A stretch of DNA of 64,000 nt from Salvator merianae (taxonomy: Eukaryota; Chordata; Lepidosauria; Squamata; Teiidae). Below are positions 46,276 through 58,248 of this stretch, one piece after another. The stretch covers positions 111,726,376-111,790,375 of the forward strand of contig QVOM02000034.1 of the NCBI GenBank assembly GCA_003586115.2, given 5' to 3'. How positions within the stretch are numbered: the first letter of the stretch is position 1; every line of letters starts with the position of its first letter. The notes below the pieces were generated by a model. It searched no databases. It saw only the letters and a program-made list of their open reading frames with translations, and was not told the DNA's origin. The position numbers were made by a program, and so were the translations under genes.

Positions 46276-47079
46276 ATAAGGCGTTCTGCCCAATATAGTC
46301 TTAAATAATAACCTCCAGTTTGTCTAAAAATCTTAGCTGTGAAAATCAAGACATATGGTCTTTCAATAGAATATTTGATCACCTTAGGCTATGATGCAGC
46401 CAGATTGTTGTTGAAAGAACACATTTGTGCAGTTGAGTGTCAAAATGATCTGAGCATGGCCCTTACGGAGGTTAAGAATGAGAAGAGAGCTATGCTATAT
46501 CTTAAACTAGTTAGGTGTTTGTATAATCTAACATCACCGAATTTAAGGAAAACATTTATCTAAACTCAATTTGATGTAGTACCTTCTGCCATCTTAGAAG
46601 GCAGGTACATGAAAACATCAAATGGGCCAATCCTCACTTTTCTCTTTAAAAGAATGACCCATGTGCTAAAGAGAAGAAAGGTGCACAGATTTGCATCTTC
46701 AATTTTTCCCAAGCCCTTGATTGATTGAAGGGGGGCTATGTAGTTCCACCTTTTTTTCCATGCAATAAAAGAAACGGCGAGGAAAGAGAAGAGTATGCTT
46801 GGTATGCTTGGTCTAGCAACAAGAAAAACAAATGTAGCTTGTTCTAAGGAAAATACTTCCTTTTAGCTTGCACCTAGTAAAGGTGTTTTTCTCCTTTGCT
46901 CCAAGCACCCTCCTCACCCTCAAAAGCAAACGAACACAAGCCCAAATTCATCTTCATCCACAAGTGTGTTGTATCCCTGCCTTTTTTATGAGTTCAAAGA
47001 TCTCTCATAAGAAGACTCTCTCTGTGTGTTGTGAGCTTGTGCATTCCTGCCTTCTGATATCCTGCAGAAAGGAATTTAT
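46276..47079. other. Noncoding stretch, no recognised feature
   Basis: No supported feature; frames up to 92 codons lack motifs. Confidence 0.4.
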
Positions 47080-48860
47080 TTTACTTAAAATATTTATATA
47101 CTGCTTCTCATTAAAATATAATCTTGTAGCATTTTATATAACATAGAGAATAAAAGCAGCTAAAATCATAATCGTTATATAAAAACGACTGGGGGAAACA
47201 ACAAATATATATAAAAAAAACATTCACTCTAGAAAGGTCCGGGTAAAAAGATAAGTCTTAAATCCATGTCTAAAAACAAGAAGTGCAGGTGCCTACAAAC
47301 ATCAGAGGGGCCACTATTCCGGGGGGTGCGTGCCACCACAGAGAAGACCAACTACAGATAGTCATAAGATGACATTCAGTGATTTGAGGTACCCACAGCA
47401 GGACCGCCCCTGAAGATCTGAATGATCTCCCAGGTCTATATTGATAGAGGTGGTCTGCTAAATAAGCTGGTCCAAAATTGTTAAGGGCCTTGTATGCTAA
47501 AGATAAAACCTTGAATATGGCCCAGTAGCTAATCAACAACCTATGGCGATCCTTAAGCACAAATGTATTATATTTTAAATATGTTTTAGTGTTTGTTTTG
47601 TCATATGTTGTGACTCCCACCCCCCAGGGTCCTCCAGGTGAAGGGTGGGATACAAATGTTATAAATTAATTAATTACTTAAGTACATGGAGAAATGCCCC
47701 ACTCAACAGCCTGGCCACCACATTTTGCAGTAGTTCTAGCTTCTGGGCCAGGTACAAGGAAAGCTCCACATAGAGTGCATTACAATAATCTAAACATGAA
47801 ATTAGCAGCACATACACAACGGTGGCTCGGCTATGTCTGTCCAGGTATGGATAATTGGCATACCAGCCAAAGCTGGTAATAGGCACTGCATGTCCCATAG
47901 GTCACCTGTGCTTCCAATGACAATAATGACTCAAGCAGCAACCCCAAACTATGTGCCTGTTCCTTCTGAGGGAGTGTAACCCCATCTAGAAGAGTCAAAT
48001 TCCCGATGACCCAAACGTGAGAATCACCCACTCACGGAGTCTCTGTCATGCTGGGATTCAACTTTTGTTTACGACTCCTCTCTACCCTGTCACTGTATCC
48101 AAGCACTGGCTCAGGACATTCACAGTCTCTCCTGACTCAGATGTAATGAAGAAATAGAGTTGGGTATCATCTGTACATATTGGTGGCACCTCACTCCAAA
48201 ACTCCTTGAGGGACCCCACAACCCTGCAGTCATTCCACTGAGGCACAATAATTCAACACTGTGTTCTGAGATCATCACTGCAGGTAGTAATGGAAACAAT
48301 TAAAACAGTGCCTCCCACTACCATCCCACATATGCTGTGATCTACAGTATCTAAAGCTGCAGGATGATCAAGCAGGATCAGCAGAGTTGTACTCCCTCTG
48401 TCTCTCTCCCGCAACCATCAGGGCAACCAAGACTGATTCCATCCCAAACCTAGGACTGAACTCAGGCTGAAATAGGTGCAGATAATCAGTTTGCTGGTAA
48501 TCGCCCACTCACAGTCTTCTCTAGAACATTATCCAGAAAGTGGATGTGAACCACTGGGCAGTAGTTAGAACAAACTTCTGGGTCCAGAGAGGGCTTTTTC
48601 AAGAGTGGATGAACCATTGCCTCTTCCAAAGCTGGTGGGACCACAGCCTCATGCAAAGATGAATTTACCATTCCCTGGATCCACCCAGACAACCTTCCTT
48701 GGCCAAGATGGGCAAGGATCCAGAATTCATGTCATTATTCACATCCTCAGGCCTCTGCCTACAGTCATGCCAGAAAGGAGGCAGCTGTATACCATCTTGC
48801 ATCTGTGTAGATCTCCAAAGCCAACAATGGCAACAATCAAAGGATTTTCATAGAAATCTG
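47080..48860 (-). mobile_element. L2 LINE, ORF2 reverse transcriptase to 3' end, antisense
   Basis: Read on the minus strand from 48860 down: 48486-48692 encodes VPPALEEAMVHPLLKKPSLD, the start of the L2 reverse transcriptase. Then 48031-47831 has LDGVTLPQKEQAHSLGLLL, 47898-47674 has SCLDYCNALYVELSLYLAQK, and 47620-47270 has LAYKALNNFGPAYLADHLYQ, in the order of an L2 ORF2. The 3' untranslated end lies near 47080-47230. Stops and indels separate the segments, and the palm-domain middle is poorly kept. The fragment is long for an L2 in this window but dead. It is interrupted at 47562-47676. Confidence 0.85.
47562..47676 (+). mobile_element. Short L2 3' tail inserted in antisense L2
   Basis: 115 bp ending in GGTGAAGGGTGGGATACAAA and an ATAAATTAATTAATTA tail, the usual L2 3' terminus in plus orientation. 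It is flanked by CTTAAGCAC (47553-47561) and CTTAAGTAC (47677-47685), 8 of 9 alike. A very short 5'-truncated retroinsert. Confidence 0.7.
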
Positions 48861-49814
48861 TGGGAAAGGTAACTTAAGGTAGGTTGCCATTCTCGTAATG
48901 CACACAATTTGGATTCACCATCTGGCCTTCCAGGGTAGATTTGAAGCATTCCATTAGCTCTTAATCTGGCCACAGAGTCCTTTTTGTGAGTACAGGAACA
49001 CTTTTCTCTCTCAAATTCACATCTTATCTGCTTTTATCCAGATATTGTACATTACCTTGTTCTTAGTAGTGTCTCAATAAAGCTAATCTCCACTCATCAC
49101 TATAGGAACGATGATTGTTGAGTTGAACAGTTATCTAAGAAACATGTGCTGTATATTGGAACAGAATAATGAATGTAAAAAACCTGCACACATTCTAGTA
49201 CTGTCTATATTTTAAGGCAACATTCATTCCTGCCTTCATCCGCTTGCAAGATGAAATGTTAGCAGTATATGTTTGTGTGTGAGAGAAAGAGAGACAGAGA
49301 GATTTTCTTCACCTCATAGCATCAAAAAATCCCTGAAGAGAACCTCTGAATTGCATGAATGCAATATTTATTTGAGACATTTTCACATCCACTTACAAGG
49401 ATAAATAGTGAGAAGACATCGACTCTCAGGTCTGCAGCCTAAAACATATGACACTGAATAAAAGAAGATTTGGAAAAGGGCAGTGGAGAAAGTAAACTTG
49501 GACTAGTTCTCACAGAGTTCTTTATAAGAACCTGCTGGAAATGGGGGCAGGGAGAGATGAGGGAGAGGGAGGGAGAGGGAGAAGGAGAAGGAGGGAGAAG
49601 GAGAAGGAGGGAGAGGGAGAAGGAGGGGGAGGGGGGGTATTGAGTCTGCAGAACCTATAATGAAGTGCCATTTTTTTCCCCCTTTTCTGCTGCAATGTCG
49701 TGAAACAATTACTGCGATCATGGAAAGGCCATTATTAGTAATAGCTGTTGATGAAAGACAGCTGATAGATTTAGGGAGCTTTGAGACATGATGTGGAGGC
49801 TGGTCTTGGCCCCA
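48861..49814. other. Noncoding stretch with purine-rich tract
   Basis: No coding evidence apart from incidental frames. A GGGAGA/GGAGAA tract spans about 49548-49638. Confidence 0.45.
49548..49638. repeat. GGGAGA/GGAGAA purine repeat
   Basis: About 90 bases of nearly pure G/A in irregular 6-mer units, ending in a run of G. Confidence 0.95.
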
Positions 49815-50233
49815 GGGCCTGTTTGCACTTGAGTGCCAGTGAGTTTTTGGATAGTCACTATTACAGTGCATCCACATTTTGTAGAAGACCAAGCATTCAG
49901 GAGCATCTGCAGGTGCTCCCAAATGCTACTAGCTGTTGGCAGCAAAATTGTTGTCCACAGCTGTACTGGGAGCAGCTGGACTGCTCCTGGTACACAGCAT
50001 TCACACCTACTTTCAGGTGAAAACAGTTCAGGCTGTGGCATAGTGTGGCTGTGGCTGCACCGTCACACGTGGTGTCCCCAGTTGCCAAGGGAGCAACTGG
50101 ACACTTTCACAGCCACTGTCATGGCAGGTGGCCAGCATTCACATTGTGAGTGCTGAAAGCCTGTTTCTGGGTTGGTCCAGTCCTCACAGTGAGATAATTA
50201 TCCCATTCTAAGGTGGAAAGTATGAAAAGGCCC
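49815..50233 (+). mobile_element. Nonautonomous TIR element, family B
   Basis: The left end GGGCCTGTTTGCACTTGAG and the reverse complement of the right end (GGGCCTTTTCATACTTTCC) form the TIR. The interior shares CATTCACACCTACTTTCAGG and CCACTGTCATGGCAGG with 11.2 kb. Frames of about 107 codons on both strands are incidental. Confidence 0.78.
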
Positions 50234-50710
50234 CAGATCACTCAATCTGGGCTGAGACTAGAGTGAGGCATGATAGTGTGTGCCAGAGGCTGTCTGCTCT
50301 GCTGTGGTACTGTTCTGGCCTTCTTCAGAAGTTGCAGAGACTGAGGTGATTTTGGTGGTGTGCCTCAAATGGCCCATTTCTGAACAGGAGATAGCTGGAG
50401 CAGCCCATGGCCACAAAACACCCAGAAGACCTCTTTAAAGTTGTCTGGTCTCCCACTGGAAGGTTGCCTGCCAGAGTTTTGGTACTGGGGAGCACTCCCT
50501 CCTAAAGTTTTCCCTGGGGACTACTATGTTGGGCAGACGTTGTGTTCCTCGGCAGCAGTTAGCATGATCATAATGGACTGTGTAAAAGCTGCCATAGATT
50601 ATTAGAAGAATTGTTTCACAGGCATCTGTGGGTGCAAAGCTGTGTAAGGAAGGCAGCCTTAGGCTGCTTTCATATGTGCTGTTGTGGGGGAAGCACCTCT
50701 GAAGTGTCTC
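50234..50710. other. Noncoding stretch, no recognised feature
   Basis: GC-moderate DNA; a GGGGGAAGCACCTCTGAAGT block near 50684 weakly recalls the interior of the 19.5-kb element. Confidence 0.35.
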
Positions 50711-50727
50711 AGAAATGATTTGCGGGT
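50711..50727. repeat. Left L1 target duplication (17 bp)
   Basis: AGAAATGATTTGCGGGT, 15 of 17 bases identical to 52844-52860. Confidence 0.85.
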
Positions 50728-52596
50728 ACAACACAGTCAACACAACTTACAATAAATGGAGAAGTTACACAAAAATTTGCAATACAAAAAGGTACAAGAC
50801 AAGGATGCCCACTCTCACCACTTTTATTTATATTGGTGTTAGAGGTAATAAATAGAGCTATAAGACAAGAGACAAATATTGAAGGTCTGAAGATCAAAAA
50901 AGAAGATTATAGGCTGAGAGCTTTTGCAGATGACATAGTAATTATTTTGAAAGATCCGAAGGAATCAATAGAAACAGTTAAACATGCGATAGAGACATTT
51001 GGGTGAGTGGCAGGACTGAAAATTAATGAGAAAAAAACCAAAATACTGGTAAAAAATATGACAAAGAAAGAGCAAGAAGATCTGGGAAGAAAATCTGGCT
51101 TTGATATTGAAAAGAAAGTTAAATATTTAGGAGTATGGTTGACTAAACAAAACTTGGCATTGTATCAAAACAATTATGTGAAACTTTGGTCGCAAGTTAA
51201 GCAAGACTTGGAAAGATGGTCTAAATTGAAATTATCGTTACTGGGTAGAATCTCAGTTTTAAAAATGAACGTCTTGCCAAGAGTGATGTTTTTGTTTCAA
51301 TCTATACCGATTATAATTAAAGAGGTATTCAAAAAATGGCAAAAGGACTTGACAAGATTTATATGGCAAGGCAAAAAGCCAAGAATACGCTTTAAATTGA
51401 TGCAAGATGCAAAAGAAAGAGGAGGGCTGGGTTTACCTAATTTAAAATTATATTTTGCTGCCTGTTGTTTAAGTTGGATTGCTAAATGGTTTTGGCTAAG
51501 AGATAAAAGACTGTTGCAACTGGAAGGTTTTGATTTAAGATATGGTTACACGGTTACTTATGGTATGATAAAGTAAATGCGGCATTTAAGAATCATTATG
51601 TAAGACATGCGTTATGGATAACTTGGAGTAAGTACAGGAGTAAATTGTATCCCAGAATACCAATGTGGGTTTCACCTCACAAAGCTTTGTTTAAAGAATT
51701 TGGGAGAAGGGAAAGATGGATTAAATATGAGGAGGTGTTGAGTAAAAATAATGAAACAGATGAATTTTCCTTGAAAACAAGAGAACAGTTAAACCAGGAG
51801 GGATTAGAGGTACAATGGCTAATGTATGCTCAATTGATGGATGTTTTTAAAGAAGATAAAAGAAGGATGAATTTTGAATTAGAAAGACAGAAATGGGAAG
51901 AAAAATTGGAAAAAGAAGAAAGGGGGATTATAGGAGTATTGTACGATTTTCTTTTGAAAATAGAATTAGAACAAGAGCAAGTTAACGATTGTATGATAAA
52001 ATGGGCACAGAATTTTGGTTATAATATTTCAATGGAGCAATGGGAAAAATTGTGGATCAAAGATATGAAATTTACTGCATGTAATATGTTGAAAGAAAAT
52101 ATATATAAGATGATGTATCGATGGTACTTAACACCTTTTAGAATTTCAAAAATGTATCAAGGTATGTCAAGTAAGTGTTGGAAATGTAAGAAGCATGAGG
52201 GTACCCTTTATCATATGTGGTGGACTTGTGTAAAAACCAAAAAGTATTGGATTCAAATTCACACAGCTATGCAGAAAATTTTAAAGACAAATATTCCTTT
52301 TAGACCGGAATTATTCCTATTGGGGATAGTGGAAAATAATGTTGAAGGTGTCAATGTGTTATTGCAAAATATGGTAACTGCTGCCAGAATTGTATATGCT
52401 CAGAAGTGGAAAGGAGAGTTATTACCAACAGTGGACGATTGGTTAGTGAAAATGATGGAGTTGGCTGAGATGGACAAACTGACAAATCTTTTGAGAATTA
52501 AGACAGTTGATGGGTTTTACAGGAACTGGAGGCCCTTTATTGACTTTCTGCAAGAGATGGATAATGGACTTGCGATGGCTGGATTTGAAGAATAAA

Positions 52597-52648
<52 letters not shown>

Positions 52649-52843
52649 AGAGTTTCAGTGGAAAAAGAAGGAAGGAAAACAGGATGTTGAAGACCACGAA
52701 GTTTAGAAGAAACTGTTAATGAAGGGGGAATTTGATAATAATAGTGACATAAGAATGTAATGTAAACTGTAATTTTATATATTTGAAATACAAGAATAAT
52801 AAAATATGTTAAAATTGAAAAAAAAAAAAAAAGAAAAAAAAAA
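50728..52843 (+). mobile_element. 5'-truncated L1 retrotransposon, ORF2 C-terminal two thirds and 3' UTR
   Basis: The coding part enters in the reverse transcriptase domain: GTRQGCPLSPLLFILVLE, then the catalytic FADD motif at 50923-50934. An in-frame TGA stands at 51004-51006, after which GLKINEKKTKILVKN and KYLGVWL continue. The frame is lost at about 51555-51562 by a one-base indel (a stop follows at 51574) and resumes in the next frame with the KNHYVRHALWITW region. The C-terminal part keeps a cysteine motif, CWKCKKHEGTLYHMWWTC, and ends with a stop at 52593-52595. The 3' UTR follows, with a GAAA tract, an AATAATAAAATATG signal and an A-rich tail to 52843. The missing 5' half, A-rich tail and 17-bp duplication are the marks of target-primed reverse transcription. 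Two lesions make it inactive, yet it is the youngest-looking LINE here. Confidence 0.95.
52596..52651. repeat. (GAAA)n tract in L1 3' UTR
   Basis: About 13 GAAA units start immediately after the ORF2 stop codon. Confidence 0.95.
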
Positions 52844-52860
52844 AGAAATGGTTTGCAGGT
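52844..52860. repeat. Right L1 target duplication (17 bp)
   Basis: AGAAATGGTTTGCAGGT, partner of 50711-50727. Confidence 0.85.
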
Positions 52861-53214
52861 GGCATTGACCTTTCCACTCTCATTCCAGGCTGGAAAAGGT
52901 GGATTAGAGATTGAATGAGAGCATGATAGCCGTATGCTGCTGTCTCTAAGGTACTTTTGAGTGCTGGATATATTTTGTTTGGTATTTTTTGGTTTTTGCT
53001 ATTTGTGAATACAGCCATAGTGGCATTTAAGAAAATGACTATGTAGGATTGCATTGCTGATCTATTGAGGTCTGTATTGTTATGGTCTTTACCACTTGAG
53101 TAGTATGTCTGGGCTAGAGTCATATAACTCTTTTAACTGGACCAATGCATTGTGGTGGGTATGGATGTGGGTGAGTGAATGACAGGCTCAAAATTATTGT
53201 CATTGCTGTTTTCT
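52861..53214. other. Noncoding stretch, no recognised feature
   Basis: Original flank of the L1 insertion; no other feature seen. Confidence 0.4.
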
Positions 53215-53810
53215 TCCCTTTTTTAAAAGCATTTTTTTTAAGAAAAACAAAAAAACAAAATAAAATACAGATCCAAAATTAAAAAATAAAATCTGAGGCC
53301 CCACTAACTCAAACAATTGTTACTGATATCCAGAATAAATCCAAATCAAAATATTTATCCTTATCACATATAAACCAAAACATTGGCAGTTTAGATACTT
53401 TGCTTCCTAGAAAAAATGTTAATATGATGAATGAAAATTTCCTATGTATTCTTAAATGGTTTCTCATAAATATTATGATTTCTGCCAACTTCTCCATCAG
53501 GGCAATCTTGAACTATTTGGAATACCATTGTTCTAGTGTTCAGACATTAGGTTGTTTTCATTTTGGAGCTATAAACCATGTAGTAACCAGCAGCATTAAC
53601 TTAATCATATATTTGTGCTAAATATTCCTTTTCCCAGCCTCTAACACTGATGGGAAGGTTAATTTTGGTGTATCAAAACTGAAGTGCTGCTGATTTTATT
53701 ATCTTCCTTGAAGTCTCTCCCCTAGAACTTTTTAAATTTTGGACAGCCACACGAGACATGCTGGTATGGTCCAATAACACCACATGCTTTTCAGCAGTTG
53801 TAAGATTTCA
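53215..53810 (-). mobile_element. L1 ORF2 C-terminal remnant, antisense
   Basis: On the minus strand, near 53780-53730, CGCPKFKKF follows a decayed cysteine/histidine stretch, as in the L1 cysteine motif. Further on, 53510-53480 reads ALMEKLAEIIIFMRN, which corresponds to the MDKLTNLLRI part of the 50.7-kb L1 C-terminus. Several stops lie between. The 3' side near 53215-53260 is A/T-rich. It ends where the family H repeat begins. Confidence 0.6.
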
Positions 53811-54110
53811 AAGCAGCGTGCAAGAAAGGAGAGACTGGTGAAAAGAGTGGAATATGAGAGGGGATCAATATGCACGATAGTGAAATTAATGGTCAGCAAA
53901 TGGACTCTACTTTACCTCTCACAAAGACATCCACAGTGGTATATGTCCCACAATGAAATTGTGTGCTATGGATGGCAAAATTGGTGACATGCATCATTGT
54001 TGGTGTAAGAGCCCCCAAAGAGGCATAACTGAGGCATACATCAACCAGCATGCGCCCCCACCCCCTGGCATTCTCGATAGACTGTACTGTGCTGTTTGCC
54101 CTAGGGTCAT
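53804..54110. repeat. Interspersed repeat of unknown class, family H
   Basis: Collinear with 23405-23690 from ATTTCAAAGCAG through GGGATCAATATGCACGATAG and CACAATGAAATTGTGTGCTA to a GAGCCCCCAAAGAGGCA block. A 179-codon frame on the minus strand overlaps it but is not kept in the other copy. Confidence 0.55.
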
Positions 54111-54847
54111 TGAAGCACAGTGCCAGTTTTACACAAAAGTCTTCTTTTAATGAATAGAAACATTGTTTCCCTTGTGCATTGCCAGAGGAAAAGTGAGGAA
54201 GCATTGTGCCCTTCTCCTTGCAGGGACTGGAGAGATAGGAGGTGGCATGCAGTTTGAGAGTGGACTGTGGTGTCCAGCCAACTTTAGAACAAGATGTTGC
54301 CCAAGGCAAATGAAAGATAGCTTTCACTGTGTGTTCCCTTTTATTTAAGAATCCTAACAGTTTGAAGGAGCAAAATGGAACAATACAGCAGAAATCAGCT
54401 AACATATGCCAGGTACTGTTTTCTCTTCCCACTCTAATAGTGATGGTCTCACTGTCCTGAGTACAACACCCACAACAAAATCTGTTATTGGATGGGAGGA
54501 AATGGAGAGCCCTCCCTCTGCACAGCCAAAAAGTACAGTTCTCTCCCCAAATAGTCTACTTGCATGTTCTCACTTTGCAAAATAAAATGGGCTAATAATC
54601 TGAAATGGGTTGAGAACTCACTTAATCCAAATGCAAAATAGTCCTAATTTGGCCAATTTAGTTCAGAAAAAGAACGGAAAAGCAATATTTTGTCAGGACA
54701 GTTGAAGTTGAAGACTGCCTGTCAACTAATTAAAGCCATGTCTGACCATGCCTTTTGTATGTATTTTCTAAATTCTGGGGAAAGGTGGGGTCCTTGTAAG
54801 GGCATCATTGAGAGGGAAATAGTACCAGTTTGTTGACACCACACCTT
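54111..54847. other. Noncoding stretch, no recognised feature
   Basis: No supported feature. Confidence 0.4.
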
Positions 54848-54995
54848 GGGCTGTCTTCACACCTAAGTGTTAATTCAGCTTCTGTCCACTTTCAGAGTGA
54901 GAGATCACATCAGCAAAGCAACAAACTGTTGTATTTTGTCATTAACTCAGAAAATTCACCTTTGGGTTTTATAATGTGGAAAGAAGATGACTAGG
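54848..54995. repeat. Partial palindromic MITE, family C
   Basis: GGGCTGTCTTCACACCTAAG, TTCAGAGTGAGAGATCACAT and AATGTGGAAAGAAGATGACT follow family C. The outer right arm is missing. Confidence 0.7.
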
Positions 54996-56405
54996 TCTCA
55001 AGAAAAGGATTTTGCATATTCCTTTCTTGCCAGTTTAATATTATTTTCTTTTGAAATAAAGTAATATTCAATACTTTACATCATACATAAGCTTCCTCTA
55101 ATCCTATCTTTTTAAATTGAACTTTTAATATAACGGAGCCAATGTACTTTAACTAAAATGAAATATTACATGAACTGGGGAATCTCCATCCTCACTATGA
55201 TGTTTTTTCCTCAGTGGTCTACTCAATAGCTGAAACCAGTTGTGATGGGGCGACAGTATCAGTAAACAGTATATTTTGAGCATCTTAGGGCCTAGTTTGC
55301 AAATTGGTTCATGTGTGGAAGAGCTCAAGAGTTCAGGGGACACCAATTGCCAACTGCTTCCCTCCCTTCATTCCCTGCTTCCAGCTACAACAAATATAAC
55401 CTTGATCTGTAAACCCCCTAATATGATCTGTGTGATCTTCTTAGAAAAGTCAGGACATTTATGTCATAAATACAGCTCATTAAATTATGAATACTTCCAG
55501 ACTGGGCAAAAACAGCGGAATCTTAGCAGCATTGAATTGAGTTTGCCAGACATCTGAGTGGCCTTCCACATGCAATATTAGTTCTAGGTCACTGACAACC
55601 CACTGCAATGGTATTCCAGGAAAACTAGCAGCAGCACTGGGTTTCCCATAATAGCTTTGCTTACTGCCACATCTGACAAACTCCATGCAGATTAGCTTTC
55701 TGGGAACTTTCAGAAAACAAGTATGCAAAAAAAAACCCAACAAGGGGCATGCATGTGGCTTGCTCCCAGTGAGCTAATGCCACATGGACCTCACCACATA
55801 TGTCTGTAAGTGAATCTACAGTATGCCAGGAAGATCTGGCAGACCACAGCAAGGGGCAATGTCAGATTCCCTTTCATAAACCGCATTTCCCCTTGCTGTC
55901 TGGAGACATCCTCTATCTCTTTGTGATGAGGACATTGACATAATCTGCTGTTTAATCAATTGAAAATGTAATTTGTCAGTTTGTGGGTAATCTCTGATGA
56001 TGTGCTTCAGTTGACAGAAGAGTCTGCTTCCTGGCAGAAGATCTCCACAGGGGCCTATTTCAGCCCTGGTATTATTTTTTTTTTAAAAAAATTGGGGATG
56101 CCAAGAGCTGAAGCAAGTACTTTATGAATGTAGGCATATGCTATGCTACTGACCCCATTATTTCCTCATATAACATGACAGATAAGAAGATAGAAACACT
56201 GAAAGAGAGGTCTGTGTATCTGATGAAATGATAAATTTGAGATCTTTATATATATAGCATTGCCTTACATTTTCTTTAATATCATGGTCAAACTTTAGGA
56301 TTGGGAGCCCAGTAAAAAATCACAGTACACGTTGCATAAAAACAAATCACAATCATATTGTATCCCACCCTACCCTACCCACCCTAATGGACAATCTTGG
56401 CCAGA
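54996..56405. other. Noncoding stretch, possible eroded repeat at 55545-55912
   Basis: AT-rich with no exon. The GC-richer part 55545-55912, ending in TTGCTGTCTGGAGACATCC, may be an eroded TIR element like the one at 36.8 kb. Confidence 0.35.
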
Positions 56406-56410
56406 TTCTG

Positions 56411-56451
<41 letters not shown>

Positions 56452-56960
56452 TATTTTTGTCCCACACTATACCTGAAGGTCTCATGGCTGGTTACAACAG
56501 TAAAAACAAATTTAAAAGAATCCTATGAAAATAACCGTGCCTGACAGTGGGGAGGGGGAGCTGTTTTCTCAGTCAAAGGCCAGGGTAAATCTGTGTATCT
56601 TTATCAGTCTTCTAAATGTATATCATGAAGTTGGCTGGCACACCGCATGGGGGAGACTATCCCATAGTCTGAGGGCTACCGCTGAGGAGGTCCTATTTTT
56701 GAGTGCCCACCGCTTTAGCCACTGAAGATGGTGGTACAACCAGGAGGTACTTATCTGCAGATCTTAAGGCACAGGAAGGTCAATATGGAAGAAAGTGCTA
56801 AATCACCTATGCTGAATTTCGAGCCTGTAAAACTTACTGGCAGCATATACTTCTGTAATTCTTGAGATCAGGAAACTTGATGATTATGAAGCTTTATGCT
56901 TCCCACCTTAGATCCTCCCTTCTAAAAGCCAGCTGGTAGTTCCCAACTGAGATCTAAAAT
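56406..56960 (-). mobile_element. L2 LINE 3' end, antisense, with (TTTA)n tail
   Basis: The plus strand begins with a (TTTA)n run at 56406-56450, which is the expanded 3' tail of an antisense L2. It continues with the antisense 3' UTR (GAAGGTCTCATGGCTGGTTA) and decayed coding text including GAGGGCTACCGCTGAGGAGG and CTGCAGATCTTAAGGCACAG, known L2 wording. No open frame. Confidence 0.7.
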
Positions 56961-56971
56961 TAGACTAGGAC

Positions 56972-57130
56972 TAGGGTTGTGCATGAATGAAATTCATGTT
57001 TTTGATTCGCTGTTGAGGTGAAAACCCATATTTTCACTTTGTTGATGAATCGCAACATCAAAAGAGCAGTTTTTTGTGTTCAGGTTTGTAGGTTTTGCAA
57101 TATTTACCCCACTGAAAATGCTAGTTATAC
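56972..57130. mobile_element. hAT MITE remnant (left end)
   Basis: TAGGGTTGTGCATGAATGAA followed by TTCGCTGTTGAGGTGAAAAC mirrors the order of the 1249 element (TTTGCTGCCGAAGTGAAAAT). The right end was not found. Confidence 0.6.
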
Positions 57131-58248
57131 ATGAAACAAATATTATCCTTCAGTCACATTGTGCTCCCAGCATACAACATTGTATACTGCATATATGCAG
57201 AGACAAGAACAAAGCTGGCTATAATGATACTTTATTGAATTACATGTTGTTGACCATGAAGCATGTTGTTCCTAGAAGCTGGAAGGATAAATCAAAATTC
57301 TCTTTAAAGCTTGGCATGATAGACAAAGTGAGATAGTGGTTATGGAATTAATCACCTATCAGAAACAATTGTCTGGTAATACTCCTGAACTCTCCTTCTT
57401 CAGTACATGGCTACCATTAGTAATGAAGCTGTTATCTGTGGAGTCTTTGCTACCCTCTCCATATCTTGTGTCTTTCTTATTGTGCTAACTGCTACTGTAA
57501 AATTGTTGACACTCCTATATACCTTCATTTCGTTGTCGATTCTATTTTTTGGACCAGAAGTTTGTTTGTACAGTTTATTTGTAAACAGTGGGAAGGAGTG
57601 ACACATCAGGCTGCTGCAAGACCGCCTAGGGAGGGGCGTGGTTTTGCAGCCAGTGATCGCCCCTTCCTGCACCTTGCAAACACTCGCTCTTAAAGCAACA
57701 AACCATCGTTGTTTGTAAAGCTACCAGTTTTACTTTCTATCTGTCTATCTATCTATCTTTCTTTCTTTCCCTGCAGCCCTTTGTCCATTTCTTGCAGAAG
57801 AAACAGACTCAGTGCTGGGATAATCTGCATAGTTGATAATCCCAATCAGGGAAAGAAAGGCCACAGAAAAAATGGAAATGGTCTTTCATATCAGAACCCT
57901 CTGGACACAGGACAGCTTCCATTCGCATAAAAAGTAAGGTGTGGCCATGGCTTATGTAGAAAAGAGGACAGGACTCCTGTGCCTTTAATACAGAAGTGGA
58001 CGTTTAAAGAGGTGTCACAGGATATAAAGGCTGCCTATTTCTGCAAGCAAACATTTCCTAAGAATTTTTATTTCACGGGAGACCAAAAAGCACATTAGTA
58101 GAAAATGACAACCAAAATAATGAAATCCTGTTAGAAGAGACTTTGATTCTCCTTCCACCTCCTTCTCGCTTCCCCAGTGAAAGATTATAAGTATTGGGAC
58201 ATTTTGTCTAGGAAAAAAAAAGGAAATAATAGAGATATGCAGAACTAT
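57131..58248. other. Noncoding stretch with (TATC)n/(TTTC)n
   Basis: No exon with support. A short TATC then TTTC run lies at about 57738-57769. Confidence 0.45.

Noticed and set aside
49503..50156. Frames of 107-139 codons on both strands
   Set aside because: They lie over a purine repeat and a family B transposon; equivalent frames are not conserved in the other family B copies.
50711..52860. Retroviral or endogenous viral origin for the reverse transcriptase at 50.7-52.6 kb
   Set aside because: FADD motif, L1-type cysteine motif, A-rich tail, no LTR and a variable-length 17-bp duplication all fit a LINE-1, not a retrovirus.
53893..54432. 179-codon minus-strand frame
   Set aside because: Overlaps repeat family H, is not kept in the 23.4-kb copy and has no recognisable domain.
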